Positions 1 through 6,778 of a stretch of 8,455 bases of DNA are shown piece after piece (positions within the stretch are counted from its first letter, which is position 1; each line of letters begins with the position of its first letter). The stretch comes from Phycisphaerales bacterium (GTDB lineage Bacteria; Planctomycetota; Phycisphaerae; Phycisphaerales; SM1A02): contig JAQWRC010000315.1 of the NCBI GenBank assembly GCA_029243925.1, forward strand, positions 1 through 8,455, in the 5' to 3' direction. A program made the position numbers and the translations under genes. The notes beneath the pieces were generated by a model. That model made no database searches and had not been told where the DNA came from. It was given only the letters and a program-made list of their open reading frames with translations.

Positions 1-3000
1 TGAAGCAGTCGAGCTCGTGGAGATTCCGCGCCTTGATTTCCAGGCCATCGATGAAGAAGACCATGCACGCGCTGCTGCAGGCGAAGCCTATCGGTATGCA
101 ATCCCGCATCGACTCTTCATCTCCCCCGCCACAGACGGCACATGGGAACGACTTGATGCCGACAGCCTCATGTGGCGCATCCGCATCGCATCCCGGGATG
201 CGACCAGCATCAACCTCGCCTTTGAAAGCTTCCAACTCCCTGAACATGCACAACTTGTGCTCTATACGGCTGACGGGCTGACGGACATTCGCCCCTTCAC
301 CTCCAATGACAACAATCCCGACGATCAACTCTGGACCCCACCGCTTCCAGGCGATGACATCGTGGTCGAACTTCAGGTCGATGACATGGACCGCGCGTTC
401 GTCGAACAGCACCTGGCTCTGACCTCCGTCAATGTCGGCTACCGCGGCTTCTACGATGCCGTAGCAGCACCAAGCCGTTCGGGTTCATGCAACTACGACG
501 TTGAATGCGCCGAAGCCGATGACTGGCGAAATGAAATCCCATGCGTCGCCGCGATCTCCACCGGCGGTTCACTCTTCTGCACCGGATTCATGGTCAACAA
601 CCTCGCCAATGACGGCACTCCCTTCTTCATGACCGCGAACCACTGCGGCATCAGCAGCGGAAACGCCGCGTCACTCGTTGCATTCTGGAACTTCCAAGAT
701 GCCCCCGACGCTCCCCTGGACTGCCCTGGAAACTCCAGTGAAACCGGCAGCCTTGACCAGTTCACAAGCGGATCCACGTACCGCGCTGGCGGCAGCAGCT
801 CCGACTTCACATTGGTCGAATTTTATGATGCACCCGAAGATGACTACGCAGTCGGCTACTGCGGCTGGGATGCCAATGACGTCATCACCGAATACTCGGT
901 GGCCATCCATCAACCAAGCGTCGACGCCAAACGCTGGTCCATCGACTACGACGCCAGTGAAATCTACGGCTACAACACACCTGGCTCCACACACCTGCGA
1001 ATCATCGACTGGGACCTCGGCACGACCGAACCCGGCTCGTCCGGCTCACCCCTGTTCAACCCTGAACACCGAGTCGTAGGTCAGTTGCATGGCGGATACG
1101 CCGCCTGCGGCAATGACCTTGAAGACTGGTACGGCCGCTTCGCCGTCTCGTACCCCGCTGGCCTGAGCGACTGGCTCGATCCCAACGGCACTGGAAGCCT
1201 CATCTGCGACACGCTCGGCACCGGACTGTCCGTGGAACCCTTCGGAGACATCCTGCACATCGGACTCGTCGGCGGACCGTTCAATGACGCAAGCATCGAC
1301 TACACCGTCTCAAACAACACCGATCAGGCTGTGACCTACAGCGTCACCCAGCAAGGTGAACCCAACTTCAACATCAATGGAAGCCCATTCGGAGCTGGCG
1401 GCACGCTCGCCGGAGGCGAATCGATCTCCGTCAACGTCAGCCTCAACGACGACGCCTACGATCTGGTCGCAGGTGTATACGACACGACCATCACCTTCCT
1501 TGATGAAACCAACGATCAGGCTCGTGAGTCCATTCGTACACTTGAAGTCGGCCAGGCCAACTTCACAACGGATCCCGACCATGGCATGGTTGCTGGCGGT
1601 CCCGTCGGCGGACCATTCCCATCCACACAGGACTATGTGCTCACCAGCACACGTCCAACCGATGCTGTGATCTCGGTCACCTCGGATGTGCCGTGGATCT
1701 CGATCAATGGCAGCAATGATGATCAAATCACGCTGAACTACGAAGGCGACAGCGAAACGGTCACCATCGGCTTTTCCGGCGATGCCAACAACTTGCCCGC
1801 CGGCATCGTGACCGGCACCGTCACCTTCAACAACACCACTGGGCCTGGCGGTGATACGACCCGCGAGGTCACGCTGGACGTCGGTCGCTTCACGTACGCA
1901 GCCTACGACACCCCGCTGCCCATCGAGGACAATCAGACGACCACATCGACCATCGATGTCGGCGATGCGTACTGCATCGGTGATGTCGATGTTGAAGTCG
2001 ATATCTCCCATACATTCATCGGCGACCTGATCATCGACGTCACATCACCAGAGGGCACCACGGTTCGCCTGCATGACCGCAATGGCGGCGGCACCGACGA
2101 CCTGATGGCTACCTATGACGACGATGGCGACGGCACTCCTCCCGATGGACCAGGAGCCTTGTCTGACTTCGACGGTGAAATCGTCAGCGGCACCTGGACG
2201 ATGTCCGTCTCAGACAATGCCGGCGCCGATACGGGCACGCTGAATGCGTGGACCCTGAAAATCGCATCGTCGGGCGAAGTCTGCCCACCAGCCGCGTTCG
2301 ATCAGAGCGTCTACTGCGACGAGAACTCCTCCGTCTCCATCGAACTGGAAGGTGCATCGCCTGATGGCCTCGATTTGACCTACGTGATCACCAGCCTTCC
2401 GATGGATGGTGACCTGACGTCAGATGGAACCCCAATCAACTCGGCCCCATTTGCATTGCCTGGCAATACGGTTGTCTACGACGCTGATTCCAGCCACATC
2501 GGCCCAGACGACTTCACCTTCATGGTGACCGATGGAGAACTTGACTCGCCTGATGCACTCGTATCCATTCAAGTCGGCGTAATCCCCAACCCTGATGAGT
2601 GCGATGGAGCAGCCTTCATCGCCAATGGGCAATGGGAGTTCGACACGACCAATGCGGGCACGGACGGCGACGCCCACAGCGAGTGCGAGTTCGACGGCCA
2701 GACATACCATGATGTCTGGTATCGATACGAAGCATGTGCAGATGGCCCACTCGTCGTCAGCACCTGCGAAGACCTTGGCGGAAGCGCCGATTTCGACACG
2801 GACCTCGTTGTCTACGGAGGCATTGACTGCAACAACCTCACGTTGCTCGGATGCAATGATGATGACAATGAAAACAGCTGTGGCGGGTCGCCCAACTACC
2901 ACTCCACCGTCACAGTCGATGTCACCGAAGGCGACTTCTACACCATTCGCGTCGGCGGGTGGAATGAAGGCAACCTCGGTACCGGCGTCCTGCTGGTCCA

Positions 3001-3163
3001 TGGGCCAGATGGCGACTGCGGCACCGTGCCGTGCCCGGGTGACTACACCGGCGACGGACAGGTCGGCGTAGACGACCTGCTGCTGATCATCGGCGGCTGG
3101 GGTGATCCGTACGGCGTGGATGATCTCCTTGAGGTCATCGGTGCCTGGGGCTCCTGCCCGTAA
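1..3163 (+). CDS. Secreted lysyl-endopeptidase-like serine protease with BACON/Ig-like repeats, P domain and dockerin-like C-terminus (5' partial)
   Basis: The frame is open to the left edge. A GTG at 17 exists, but no signal peptide follows it and a secreted protein needs one, so the true start is probably upstream. Residues here count from that GTG. Residues 1-150 resemble the propeptide of lysyl-endopeptidase-type proteases. Residues about 155-400 form a trypsin-fold domain with a complete apparent triad: His209 in TANHCG, Asp263 in SSDFTLVEF and Ser342 in PGSSGSPLF. Many cysteines suggest disulfides. Two tandem BACON/Ig-like repeats follow at about 404-512 and 515-625. Next come a proprotein-convertase P domain (about 627-750, with HTFIGDLIIDVTSPEGT and SGTWTMSVSDNAGADTGTLN), an Ig/cadherin-like domain (about 757-855) and a Cys-rich beta domain (about 857-1003). 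The protein ends in a dockerin-like segment (about 1006-1048). It probably cleaves proteins outside the cell or at the surface. The Lys specificity is inferred from family resemblance only. The protease call is firm; the boundaries of the middle domains are approximate. Confidence 0.88.
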   Translation, partial: EAVELVEIPRLDFQAIDEEDHARAAAGEAYRYAIPHRLFISPATDGTWERLDADSLMWRIRIASRDATSINLAFESFQLPEHAQLVLYTADGLTDIRPFTSNDNNPDDQLWTPPLPGDDIVVELQVDDMDRAFVEQHLALTSVNVGYRGFYDAVAAPSRSGSCNYDVECAEADDWRNEIPCVAAISTGGSLFCTGFMVNNLANDGTPFFMTANHCGISSGNAASLVAFWNFQDAPDAPLDCPGNSSETGSLDQFTSGSTYRAGGSSSDFTLVEFYDAPEDDYAVGYCGWDANDVITEYSVAIHQPSVDAKRWSIDYDASEIYGYNTPGSTHLRIIDWDLGTTEPGSSGSPLFNPEHRVVGQLHGGYAACGNDLEDWYGRFAVSYPAGLSDWLDPNGTGSLICDTLGTGLSVEPFGDILHIGLVGGPFNDASIDYTVSNNTDQAVTYSVTQQGEPNFNINGSPFGAGGTLAGGESISVNVSLNDDAYDLVAGVYDTTITFLDETNDQARESIRTLEVGQANFTTDPDHGMVAGGPVGGPFPSTQDYVLTSTRPTDAVISVTSDVPWISINGSNDDQITLNYEGDSETVTIGFSGDANNLPAGIVTGTVTFNNTTGPGGDTTREVTLDVGRFTYAAYDTPLPIEDNQTTTSTIDVGDAYCIGDVDVEVDISHTFIGDLIIDVTSPEGTTVRLHDRNGGGTDDLMATYDDDGDGTPPDGPGALSDFDGEIVSGTWTMSVSDNAGADTGTLNAWTLKIASSGEVCPPAAFDQSVYCDENSSVSIELEGASPDGLDLTYVITSLPMDGDLTSDGTPINSAPFALPGNTVVYDADSSHIGPDDFTFMVTDGELDSPDALVSIQVGVIPNPDECDGAAFIANGQWEFDTTNAGTDGDAHSECEFDGQTYHDVWYRYEACADGPLVVSTCEDLGGSADFDTDLVVYGGIDCNNLTLLGCNDDDNENSCGGSPNYHSTVTVDVTEGDFYTIRVGGWNEGNLGTGVLLVHGPDGDCGTVPCPGDYTGDGQVGVDDLLLIIGGWGDPYGVDDLLEVIGAWGSCP
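3032..3160 (+). other. Dockerin-like C-terminal segment of the protease, second calcium loop missing
   Basis: The last 43 or so residues contain one full dockerin/EF-hand-like repeat (GDYTGDGQVGVDDLLLIIGGWG). After DPY comes only the helix half of a second one (GVDDLLEVIGAWG). The calcium-binding loop (DxNxDG) that normally opens the second repeat is absent. In Phycisphaerae such tails end many exported proteins and are thought to act in surface attachment or sorting; that role is inferred from the family. Confidence 0.7.
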
Positions 3164-3187
3164 TCATCACGACAACCAGATATGAAT

Positions 3188-3215
3188 CAGGGGGGATCCA
3201 TCCGGATCCCTCCTG
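3188..3215. terminator. Hairpin between convergent genes, probable bidirectional terminator
   Basis: Bases 3188-3199 pair with 3204-3215 to give a 12-bp stem with one G-T position (3192/3211) and a 4-base loop (ATCC). It starts 24 bases after the protease stop at 3163 and abuts the rmuC stop codon at 3216. The placement between two convergent genes suits a shared terminator. Neither side has a good T-run, so this is not a textbook intrinsic terminator. Confidence 0.6.
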
Positions 3216-4514
3216 TCATTCAACTCTGGCATCGTCTGAGGCACCCTCGACATCAAGGCCTTCGAGGTGTTCATCGGTTTCATCAGAATCAAACTCGGGC
3301 AGCTGAAGGATCTCGTCTGAACGACCCTCTGGAAGCGATTCAACGTCACGCAACTTCTTCTCCATGACACGCGTTCGCGTTCGCCCCTGATCAATGGTGT
3401 TCTGCGCCGCTCCAAGCTGCTTCTTGAGCTTGTCCAACACACCACCGAACTTCTCGAACTCCGCCTTGACGGCACCAAGCACTTCCCAGACCTCGCTGGA
3501 ACGCTGCTCGATCGCAAGGGTTCGAAATCCCATGCGGAGGCTGTTGAGGATGGCTGTCAAAGTCGTCGGCCCGGCCACCGTGATCCGAAGCTCCTGAAGC
3601 TTCTCAAACAGAGCGGATCTCCGCAGCACTTCTCCATACAGCCCTTCGACCGGAAGAAACAGGATGGCGAAATCAGTCGTATGGGGAAGCGAGACGTACT
3701 TCTCCTTGATCTCCTTGGCACTCTGGAGAATGGACTGCTCCAACTCCTTGGCCGCCGCTTCCATGACATCCGAATCACTTTGCTCCATCGCATCCTGCAG
3801 ACGCGAGTAATAGTCCATGGGGAACTTTGAATCGATTGGAAGCCAGATGTGGTCAACCATGCCATCCATGGGACCGGGAAGACGGACGGCAAACTCCACC
3901 CGAGCATTGCTTCCGGGCACGGTCTCGACATTTTCTTCGTATTGCCTGTCCGTCAGGATCTGCTCGAGAATCGCCCGCAACTGCACTTCGCCCCATGTGC
4001 CCCGCGCCTTGACGTTCGAGAGCACACGCTTGAGATCACCCACCCCATCGGCAAGGCCCTTCATCTCACCAAGCCCGCGGTGCACTTCTTCAAGTCGCTT
4101 GCTGACCTGCGCGAATGATTCGCCCAATCGCTTTTCAAGCGTGCCCTGGAGTTTCTCATCCACGGTCTGCCGCATCTGCTCGAGCTTCTTCTCGTTGTTG
4201 GCCTGCAACTGGGCAAGCTGCGTCGCCTGCGTATCTCCCAACGCCTTGATGGTGGTCACCAGCGTGTCCGAAGCCTGCGCGAGGCTCTTGCCCACCTCTT
4301 CACGAAGCTGAGATGCCGATTTGGATTGCACGTCCCGAGCCCGCTCAAACTCATCTCGTCGCGTTTCTCGAGCATCCTTGAAGCCGTCCTGCATCGCCTG
4401 CTCAACCCGCCCCCCAGACTCGTCTTCATGCCCAGTGCGGCGTAGCACCAGCACGATGTTGGCGATCACCAGCACGAGCAACAGGACAGCGATGACAAGA
4501 AGCGTGGGAAGCAT
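3216..4514 (-). CDS. rmuC: RmuC family protein (DNA recombination protein RmuC homologue)
   Basis: This 432-residue protein has an N-terminal membrane segment (about residues 2-24), a charged coiled-coil region (about 30-150), the RmuC domain (about 150-390) and an acidic tail. Signature stretches include RGTWGEVQLRAILEQ, ARVEFAVRLPG, LPIDSKFP, FLPVEGLYGEVL and GPTTLTAILNSLRMGFRTL. RmuC proteins are predicted PD-(D/E)XK-like nucleases; E. coli RmuC limits recombination at inverted repeats. The conserved WGE and IDSK residues expected of that core are present. The length fits the family (about 400-500). I chose the ATG at 4514; a TTG directly before it would add one residue. No strong Shine-Dalgarno site is seen. 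The gene is transcribed alone, divergent from the gene at 4599 and convergent with the protease gene. The membrane anchor suggests a cytoplasmic domain tethered to the inner membrane. Confidence 0.93.
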   Translation of the reverse strand: MLPTLLVIAVLLLVLVIANIVLVLRRTGHEDESGGRVEQAMQDGFKDARETRRDEFERARDVQSKSASQLREEVGKSLAQASDTLVTTIKALGDTQATQLAQLQANNEKKLEQMRQTVDEKLQGTLEKRLGESFAQVSKRLEEVHRGLGEMKGLADGVGDLKRVLSNVKARGTWGEVQLRAILEQILTDRQYEENVETVPGSNARVEFAVRLPGPMDGMVDHIWLPIDSKFPMDYYSRLQDAMEQSDSDVMEAAAKELEQSILQSAKEIKEKYVSLPHTTDFAILFLPVEGLYGEVLRRSALFEKLQELRITVAGPTTLTAILNSLRMGFRTLAIEQRSSEVWEVLGAVKAEFEKFGGVLDKLKKQLGAAQNTIDQGRTRTRVMEKKLRDVESLPEGRSDEILQLPEFDSDETDEHLEGLDVEGASDDARVE

Positions 4515-4598
4515 CAATCAACCATTCCGGGTACAACCTCTCCCTTTCCATACAGCCTACCCACTTCTGCTTTCGACCACGGTCCACAATCAGCACCA

Positions 4599-5918
4599 AT
4601 GCACAAGACACCGGCAGTTCCATCACTCACCATGTCCGCTGTTGCGACCGCGTGGTGGCCCCTTGCTCTGAGCTGGCTGCTGATGGGCGTCGAACTGCCG
4701 TTGATCAGCGCCGTCGTCGCCCGCCTACCGGATCAGGCCGTCCAACTGGCCGCATTTGGCGGCGTGGTCTTTCCATTGGCACTGCTGGTGGAAGCACCGG
4801 TGATCATGATGCTCGCCGCGTCAACGGCGCTGAGTACAAACGACACTGCCTTCCGCGTGCTGCGTCGCTTCATGACCCGCCTGGCGCTGGCCATGACCCT
4901 CCTGCACATTCTGATCGCGTTCACACCGATCTACGACTGGTGCATCGTCCCCCTGCTGGACATTCCAGAGAACGTCGTTGAACCAGCACGACTCGGCTTG
5001 ATGATCATGACTCCGTGGACGTGGGCCATTGCTGACCGGCGATTCCACCAAGGCTTCCTCATTCGGTTCGGATATCGCAGCTCCGTCGCCATTGGCACTG
5101 GAATACGCCTCTGCACCACAATTACGGTGCTCCTGGTCGGCTGGCTTGTGATTGAGGCCCAAGGCGTGGTCGTTGCGGCCAGCGCGCTGGCGATCGGAAC
5201 ACTCTGCGAAGCAATCTATGCCCGGCTCCGTTCCCGCCCCATCAGAAGAACTCTGCTGCAGACGGCCCCCATCGATACACAAGTCGTACGGGGCAGAAAA
5301 CTGCTGCGCTTCTATGTCCCCCTCGCCCTCACGCCGCTTCTGGTCATCACCATGCAGCCCATCGGCAGCGCAGGGATTGACCGAATGCCAAACGCGGTGA
5401 TGTCACTGGCCGTCTGGGCGCCGTTGAATGGGCTTGTATTCATGTGCAGAAGTGCCGGAGTCGCATACAACGAGGTTGTCATCAGCCACTGTGGAGATGC
5501 CAAGGCCATGGCCAGCCTCCGAAAATTCGCATGGCTGGCCGGCTCACTCTTCACCCTTGCACTGGCAGCTGTTGCCTTGACGCCATTGTGCAGCTTCTGG
5601 TTCGAATCGGTCATCGGACTGGATGCTGATCTTGCCGTACTCGGAACCGCATCACTGTGGATCGCCATCCTGATCCCGCTGCTGACATTTCTGCAGTCGC
5701 TCTATCAGGGAGTGCTCGTACACGCCCATCGAACCCGAGCCATCACTGAGTCGGTCGTGCTCTTTCTCACCGTCACGTGCGCAATTCTGGGCATCGGCAT
5801 CATGATGCAACCGGAAAGCGGTCTGACGGCCGTGCTTATTGCATTGACCCTCGGCAACATCTGCCAAGCCACATGGCTCTGGCATCGCTGTCGCACACTG
5901 GTCTTCAATCAAGCCTGA
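4599..5918 (+). CDS. Multipass membrane protein, MOP/flippase-like exporter (possibly ANKH-like)
   Basis: The 439-residue product is almost wholly hydrophobic, with about 11-12 predicted membrane segments in two similar-sized halves separated by a basic loop (about residues 208-236). This layout matches the MOP superfamily (MATE, Wzx, MurJ, ANKH). Distinctive stretches are VELPLISAVVARLPD near the start, LVEAPVIMMLAASTALS (63-79), FTPIYDW (108-114), PLLVITMQPIGSAGIDRMP (246-264) and GLVFMCRSAGVAYNEVVI (278-295). The last two remind me of bacterial proteins related to the eukaryotic ANKH transporter, but I cannot confirm this. The substrate is unknown; polyprenyl-linked sugars, small anions or lipids are all possible. 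The start is uncertain: ATG 4599 gives a short polar leader, while ATG 4632 begins MSAVATAWWPLALSW right before the first membrane segment. Neither has a Shine-Dalgarno site. The stop codon directly abuts that of the convergent gene. Confidence 0.8.
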   Translation: MHKTPAVPSLTMSAVATAWWPLALSWLLMGVELPLISAVVARLPDQAVQLAAFGGVVFPLALLVEAPVIMMLAASTALSTNDTAFRVLRRFMTRLALAMTLLHILIAFTPIYDWCIVPLLDIPENVVEPARLGLMIMTPWTWAIADRRFHQGFLIRFGYRSSVAIGTGIRLCTTITVLLVGWLVIEAQGVVVAASALAIGTLCEAIYARLRSRPIRRTLLQTAPIDTQVVRGRKLLRFYVPLALTPLLVITMQPIGSAGIDRMPNAVMSLAVWAPLNGLVFMCRSAGVAYNEVVISHCGDAKAMASLRKFAWLAGSLFTLALAAVALTPLCSFWFESVIGLDADLAVLGTASLWIAILIPLLTFLQSLYQGVLVHAHRTRAITESVVLFLTVTCAILGIGIMMQPESGLTAVLIALTLGNICQATWLWHRCRTLVFNQA

Positions 5919-5921
5919 TCA
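5916..5921. other. TGATCA palindrome holding both convergent stop codons
   Basis: Bases 5916-5918 (TGA) end the + strand membrane protein. Bases 5919-5921 (TCA, read TGA on the - strand) end the PEP-CTERM-like gene. The intergenic distance is zero. I see no strong hairpin terminator at the junction, only a 5-bp imperfect TCAAG/CTTGA pairing around it, so antisense read-through into each gene's 3' end is possible. Confidence 0.85.
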
Positions 5922-6458
5922 ACGACGCCTTGAGCGGCACGTGAACAACGCAAGAGTTCCAATCAGCAGACCTCCGGGAGCGGGAACACCTATCGGCTGC
6001 GGACTTTCAGCTGACAGAAAGACCCATCCGTCCCATGATCCATCGCTGACGGTTCGAACATCTGCACCCACCATCGCAAACAGCCAGTCATCAGCCGCCG
6101 AGTCTTTCGTCCAGTAGTGCCAGTAATCCTCGACGTCCGGCCACCCAGCTCCGATTCCCCAGTCGCTGTCTCCGAATGCGTCTATCCCCTGCAGGAAAAC
6201 ACCCCATTCACTGGTTGAATAGTCCAGAGAGAAACCGTCAACCTCATCGGCAATCGTGGTCATCAGGTCCCATCCGGTGGTCGTCCCCGAACTCCATCGA
6301 ACCTCGAAGAGATAGCCATTGCCATTGGCAAAATCGATCTGCACCGTTGACGTGAACAATCCTTCGCCGACGTCGAATGATTCGATGATGTCCGCCGAAC
6401 CCAGCTCAACAACCCCACATACGAAGATGGGTACCAGCACATGATGGAAAGTACGCAT
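5919..6458 (-). CDS. Small exported protein with PEP-CTERM-like sorting tail, unknown function
   Basis: I chose the ATG at 6458 (179 residues) because AAGGAG at 6464-6469 lies 5 bases before it, the clearest ribosome site in the window, and the product then opens with a signal peptide (MRTFHHVLVPIFVCGVVELGSA, cleavage probably near residue 22). A longer frame to 6506 would add 16 residues before the signal. The mature part is rich in Trp, Asp and aromatic residues, with a motif about 111-148 (DYWHYWTKD, then DDWLFAMVGADVRTVSDGSWDGWVF). The tail is VPAPG (158-162), a hydrophobic stretch and RSRRR (175-179). This matches the PEP-CTERM style of sorting signal, with the PEP motif changed to PAP as often seen in Phycisphaerae. 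It is probably processed by an exosortase-type system and displayed or released outside the cell (inference). The aromatic domain loosely recalls small ligand-binding beta domains, but I do not recognise the function. Confidence 0.82.
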   Translation of the reverse strand: MRTFHHVLVPIFVCGVVELGSADIIESFDVGEGLFTSTVQIDFANGNGYLFEVRWSSGTTTGWDLMTTIADEVDGFSLDYSTSEWGVFLQGIDAFGDSDWGIGAGWPDVEDYWHYWTKDSAADDWLFAMVGADVRTVSDGSWDGWVFLSAESPQPIGVPAPGGLLIGTLALFTCRSRRR

Positions 6459-6463
6459 GACAT

Positions 6464-6469
6464 CTCCTT
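6464..6469 (-). promoter_or_regulatory. Ribosome binding site of the PEP-CTERM-like gene
   Basis: On the - strand the bases read AAGGAG, followed by the 5-base spacer ATGTC and the ATG at 6458. This decides the start in favour of the form that begins with a signal peptide. The other genes here lack such a site. Confidence 0.8.
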
Positions 6470-6528
6470 CAACTGGCGGTGACCGTACGCGGACCATCGC
6501 TGTCACTACCTGTCCTCAGGAGTTGAAT

Positions 6529-6538
6529 GAAGCGCTTC
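6529..6538. promoter_or_regulatory. Perfect palindrome GAAGCGCTTC, possible operator
   Basis: A 10-base perfect palindrome with a central CG lies 71 bases upstream of the ATG at 6458. The AAGCGCTT core resembles operators of LacI-family repressors (established for that family). Whether it is bound here is inference; a chance palindrome is possible. Confidence 0.3.
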
Positions 6539-6607
6539 CATCCGAACATCGTTCAGAGAGCAGGCACCTCACCCCGATCGCGGAGGCGTGTACATCTCAT
6601 GCTCCTG

Positions 6608-6644
6608 GCAGGTAACCCGACTTACCTGCATTTCGAGAATGCAG
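6608..6644. repeat. Two overlapping, mutually exclusive hairpins
   Basis: GCAGGTAA (6608-6615) pairs perfectly with TTACCTGC (6622-6629) across a 6-base loop. CTGCATT (6626-6632) pairs perfectly with AATGCAG (6638-6644) across a 5-base loop. Bases 6626-6629 belong to both stems, so only one can form in full at a time. They lie about 150-186 bases upstream of the ATG at 6458. Confidence 0.6.
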
Positions 6645-6697
6645 ATACACGGTGACGCGTTCGTGGCGGATTCACACCGCCTTTCCCTGCACGTGAA

Positions 6698-6731
6698 CAT
6701 CATTCAGCAGACAACGTCGCTGAACATGATG
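6698..6731. repeat. Long imperfect hairpin with embedded direct repeat
   Basis: CATCAT (6698-6703) pairs with ATGATG (6726-6731), TCAGC (6704-6708) with GCTGA (6719-6723), and GAC (6710-6712) with GTC (6716-6718). This gives 14 base pairs with a bulged A at 6709 and a bulged AC at 6724-6725, closed by a 3-base loop. The same area also holds a direct repeat, TGAACATCATTCAG (6694-6707) and TGAACATGATGCAG (6721-6734), matching at 12 of 14 bases. Confidence 0.55.
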
Positions 6732-6757
6732 CAGTATAGGTACTTAGAAGCACGGCA

Positions 6758-6774
6758 CAGCGTGATCCACGCTG
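6758..6774 (-). terminator. Hairpin just after the AI-2E permease stop, weak terminator candidate
   Basis: A perfect 7-bp stem, CAGCGTG/CACGCTG, with a 3-base loop begins 4 bases beyond the permease stop codon on the - strand. No T-run follows, so rho-independent termination is uncertain; it may instead protect the 3' end. Confidence 0.35.
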
Positions 6775-6778
6775 AACC

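Larger units (their letters stand above)
6459..6778. other. Non-coding region rich in inverted repeats between two - strand genes
   Basis: These 320 bases hold no supported gene. They span the 3' flank of the AI-2E permease gene and the upstream region of the PEP-CTERM-like gene. Within them are the GAAGCGCTTC palindrome, two overlapping hairpins at 6608-6644, a small GGCGG/CCGCC hairpin near 6666-6682, a long imperfect hairpin at 6698-6731 and a 7-bp hairpin at 6758-6774. A - strand -10-like TATACT lies at 6733-6738 but lacks a matching -35. A long leader on the PEP-CTERM-like mRNA is therefore possible but unproven. Confidence 0.6.

Noticed and set aside
1310..2011. Long - strand open frame (233 codons) inside the protease gene
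   Set aside because: It lies fully antisense to repeats with clear domain structure. The composition (Val/Gly/Asp-rich) is what the complement of that coding frame gives, and no start signal or recognisable protein is present.
2420..3001. - strand open frame (193 codons) inside the protease gene
   Set aside because: Antisense shadow of the Ig-like and C-terminal domains, in the same relative frame as the other long antisense frame; no independent motif.
3817..4311. + strand open frame (164 codons) across rmuC
   Set aside because: Ser/Arg-rich translation typical of the complement of a coiled-coil gene; RmuC on the other strand is unmistakable.
6459..6506. Longer N-terminus of the PEP-CTERM-like protein (16 extra residues)
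   Set aside because: It would place a polar stretch before the signal peptide, and the strong AAGGAG site points to the ATG at 6458.
6590..6775. Idea that the hairpin cluster is an insertion sequence end or CRISPR array
   Set aside because: There is no transposase, no target duplication and no regular repeat-spacer pattern; the stems all differ in sequence.
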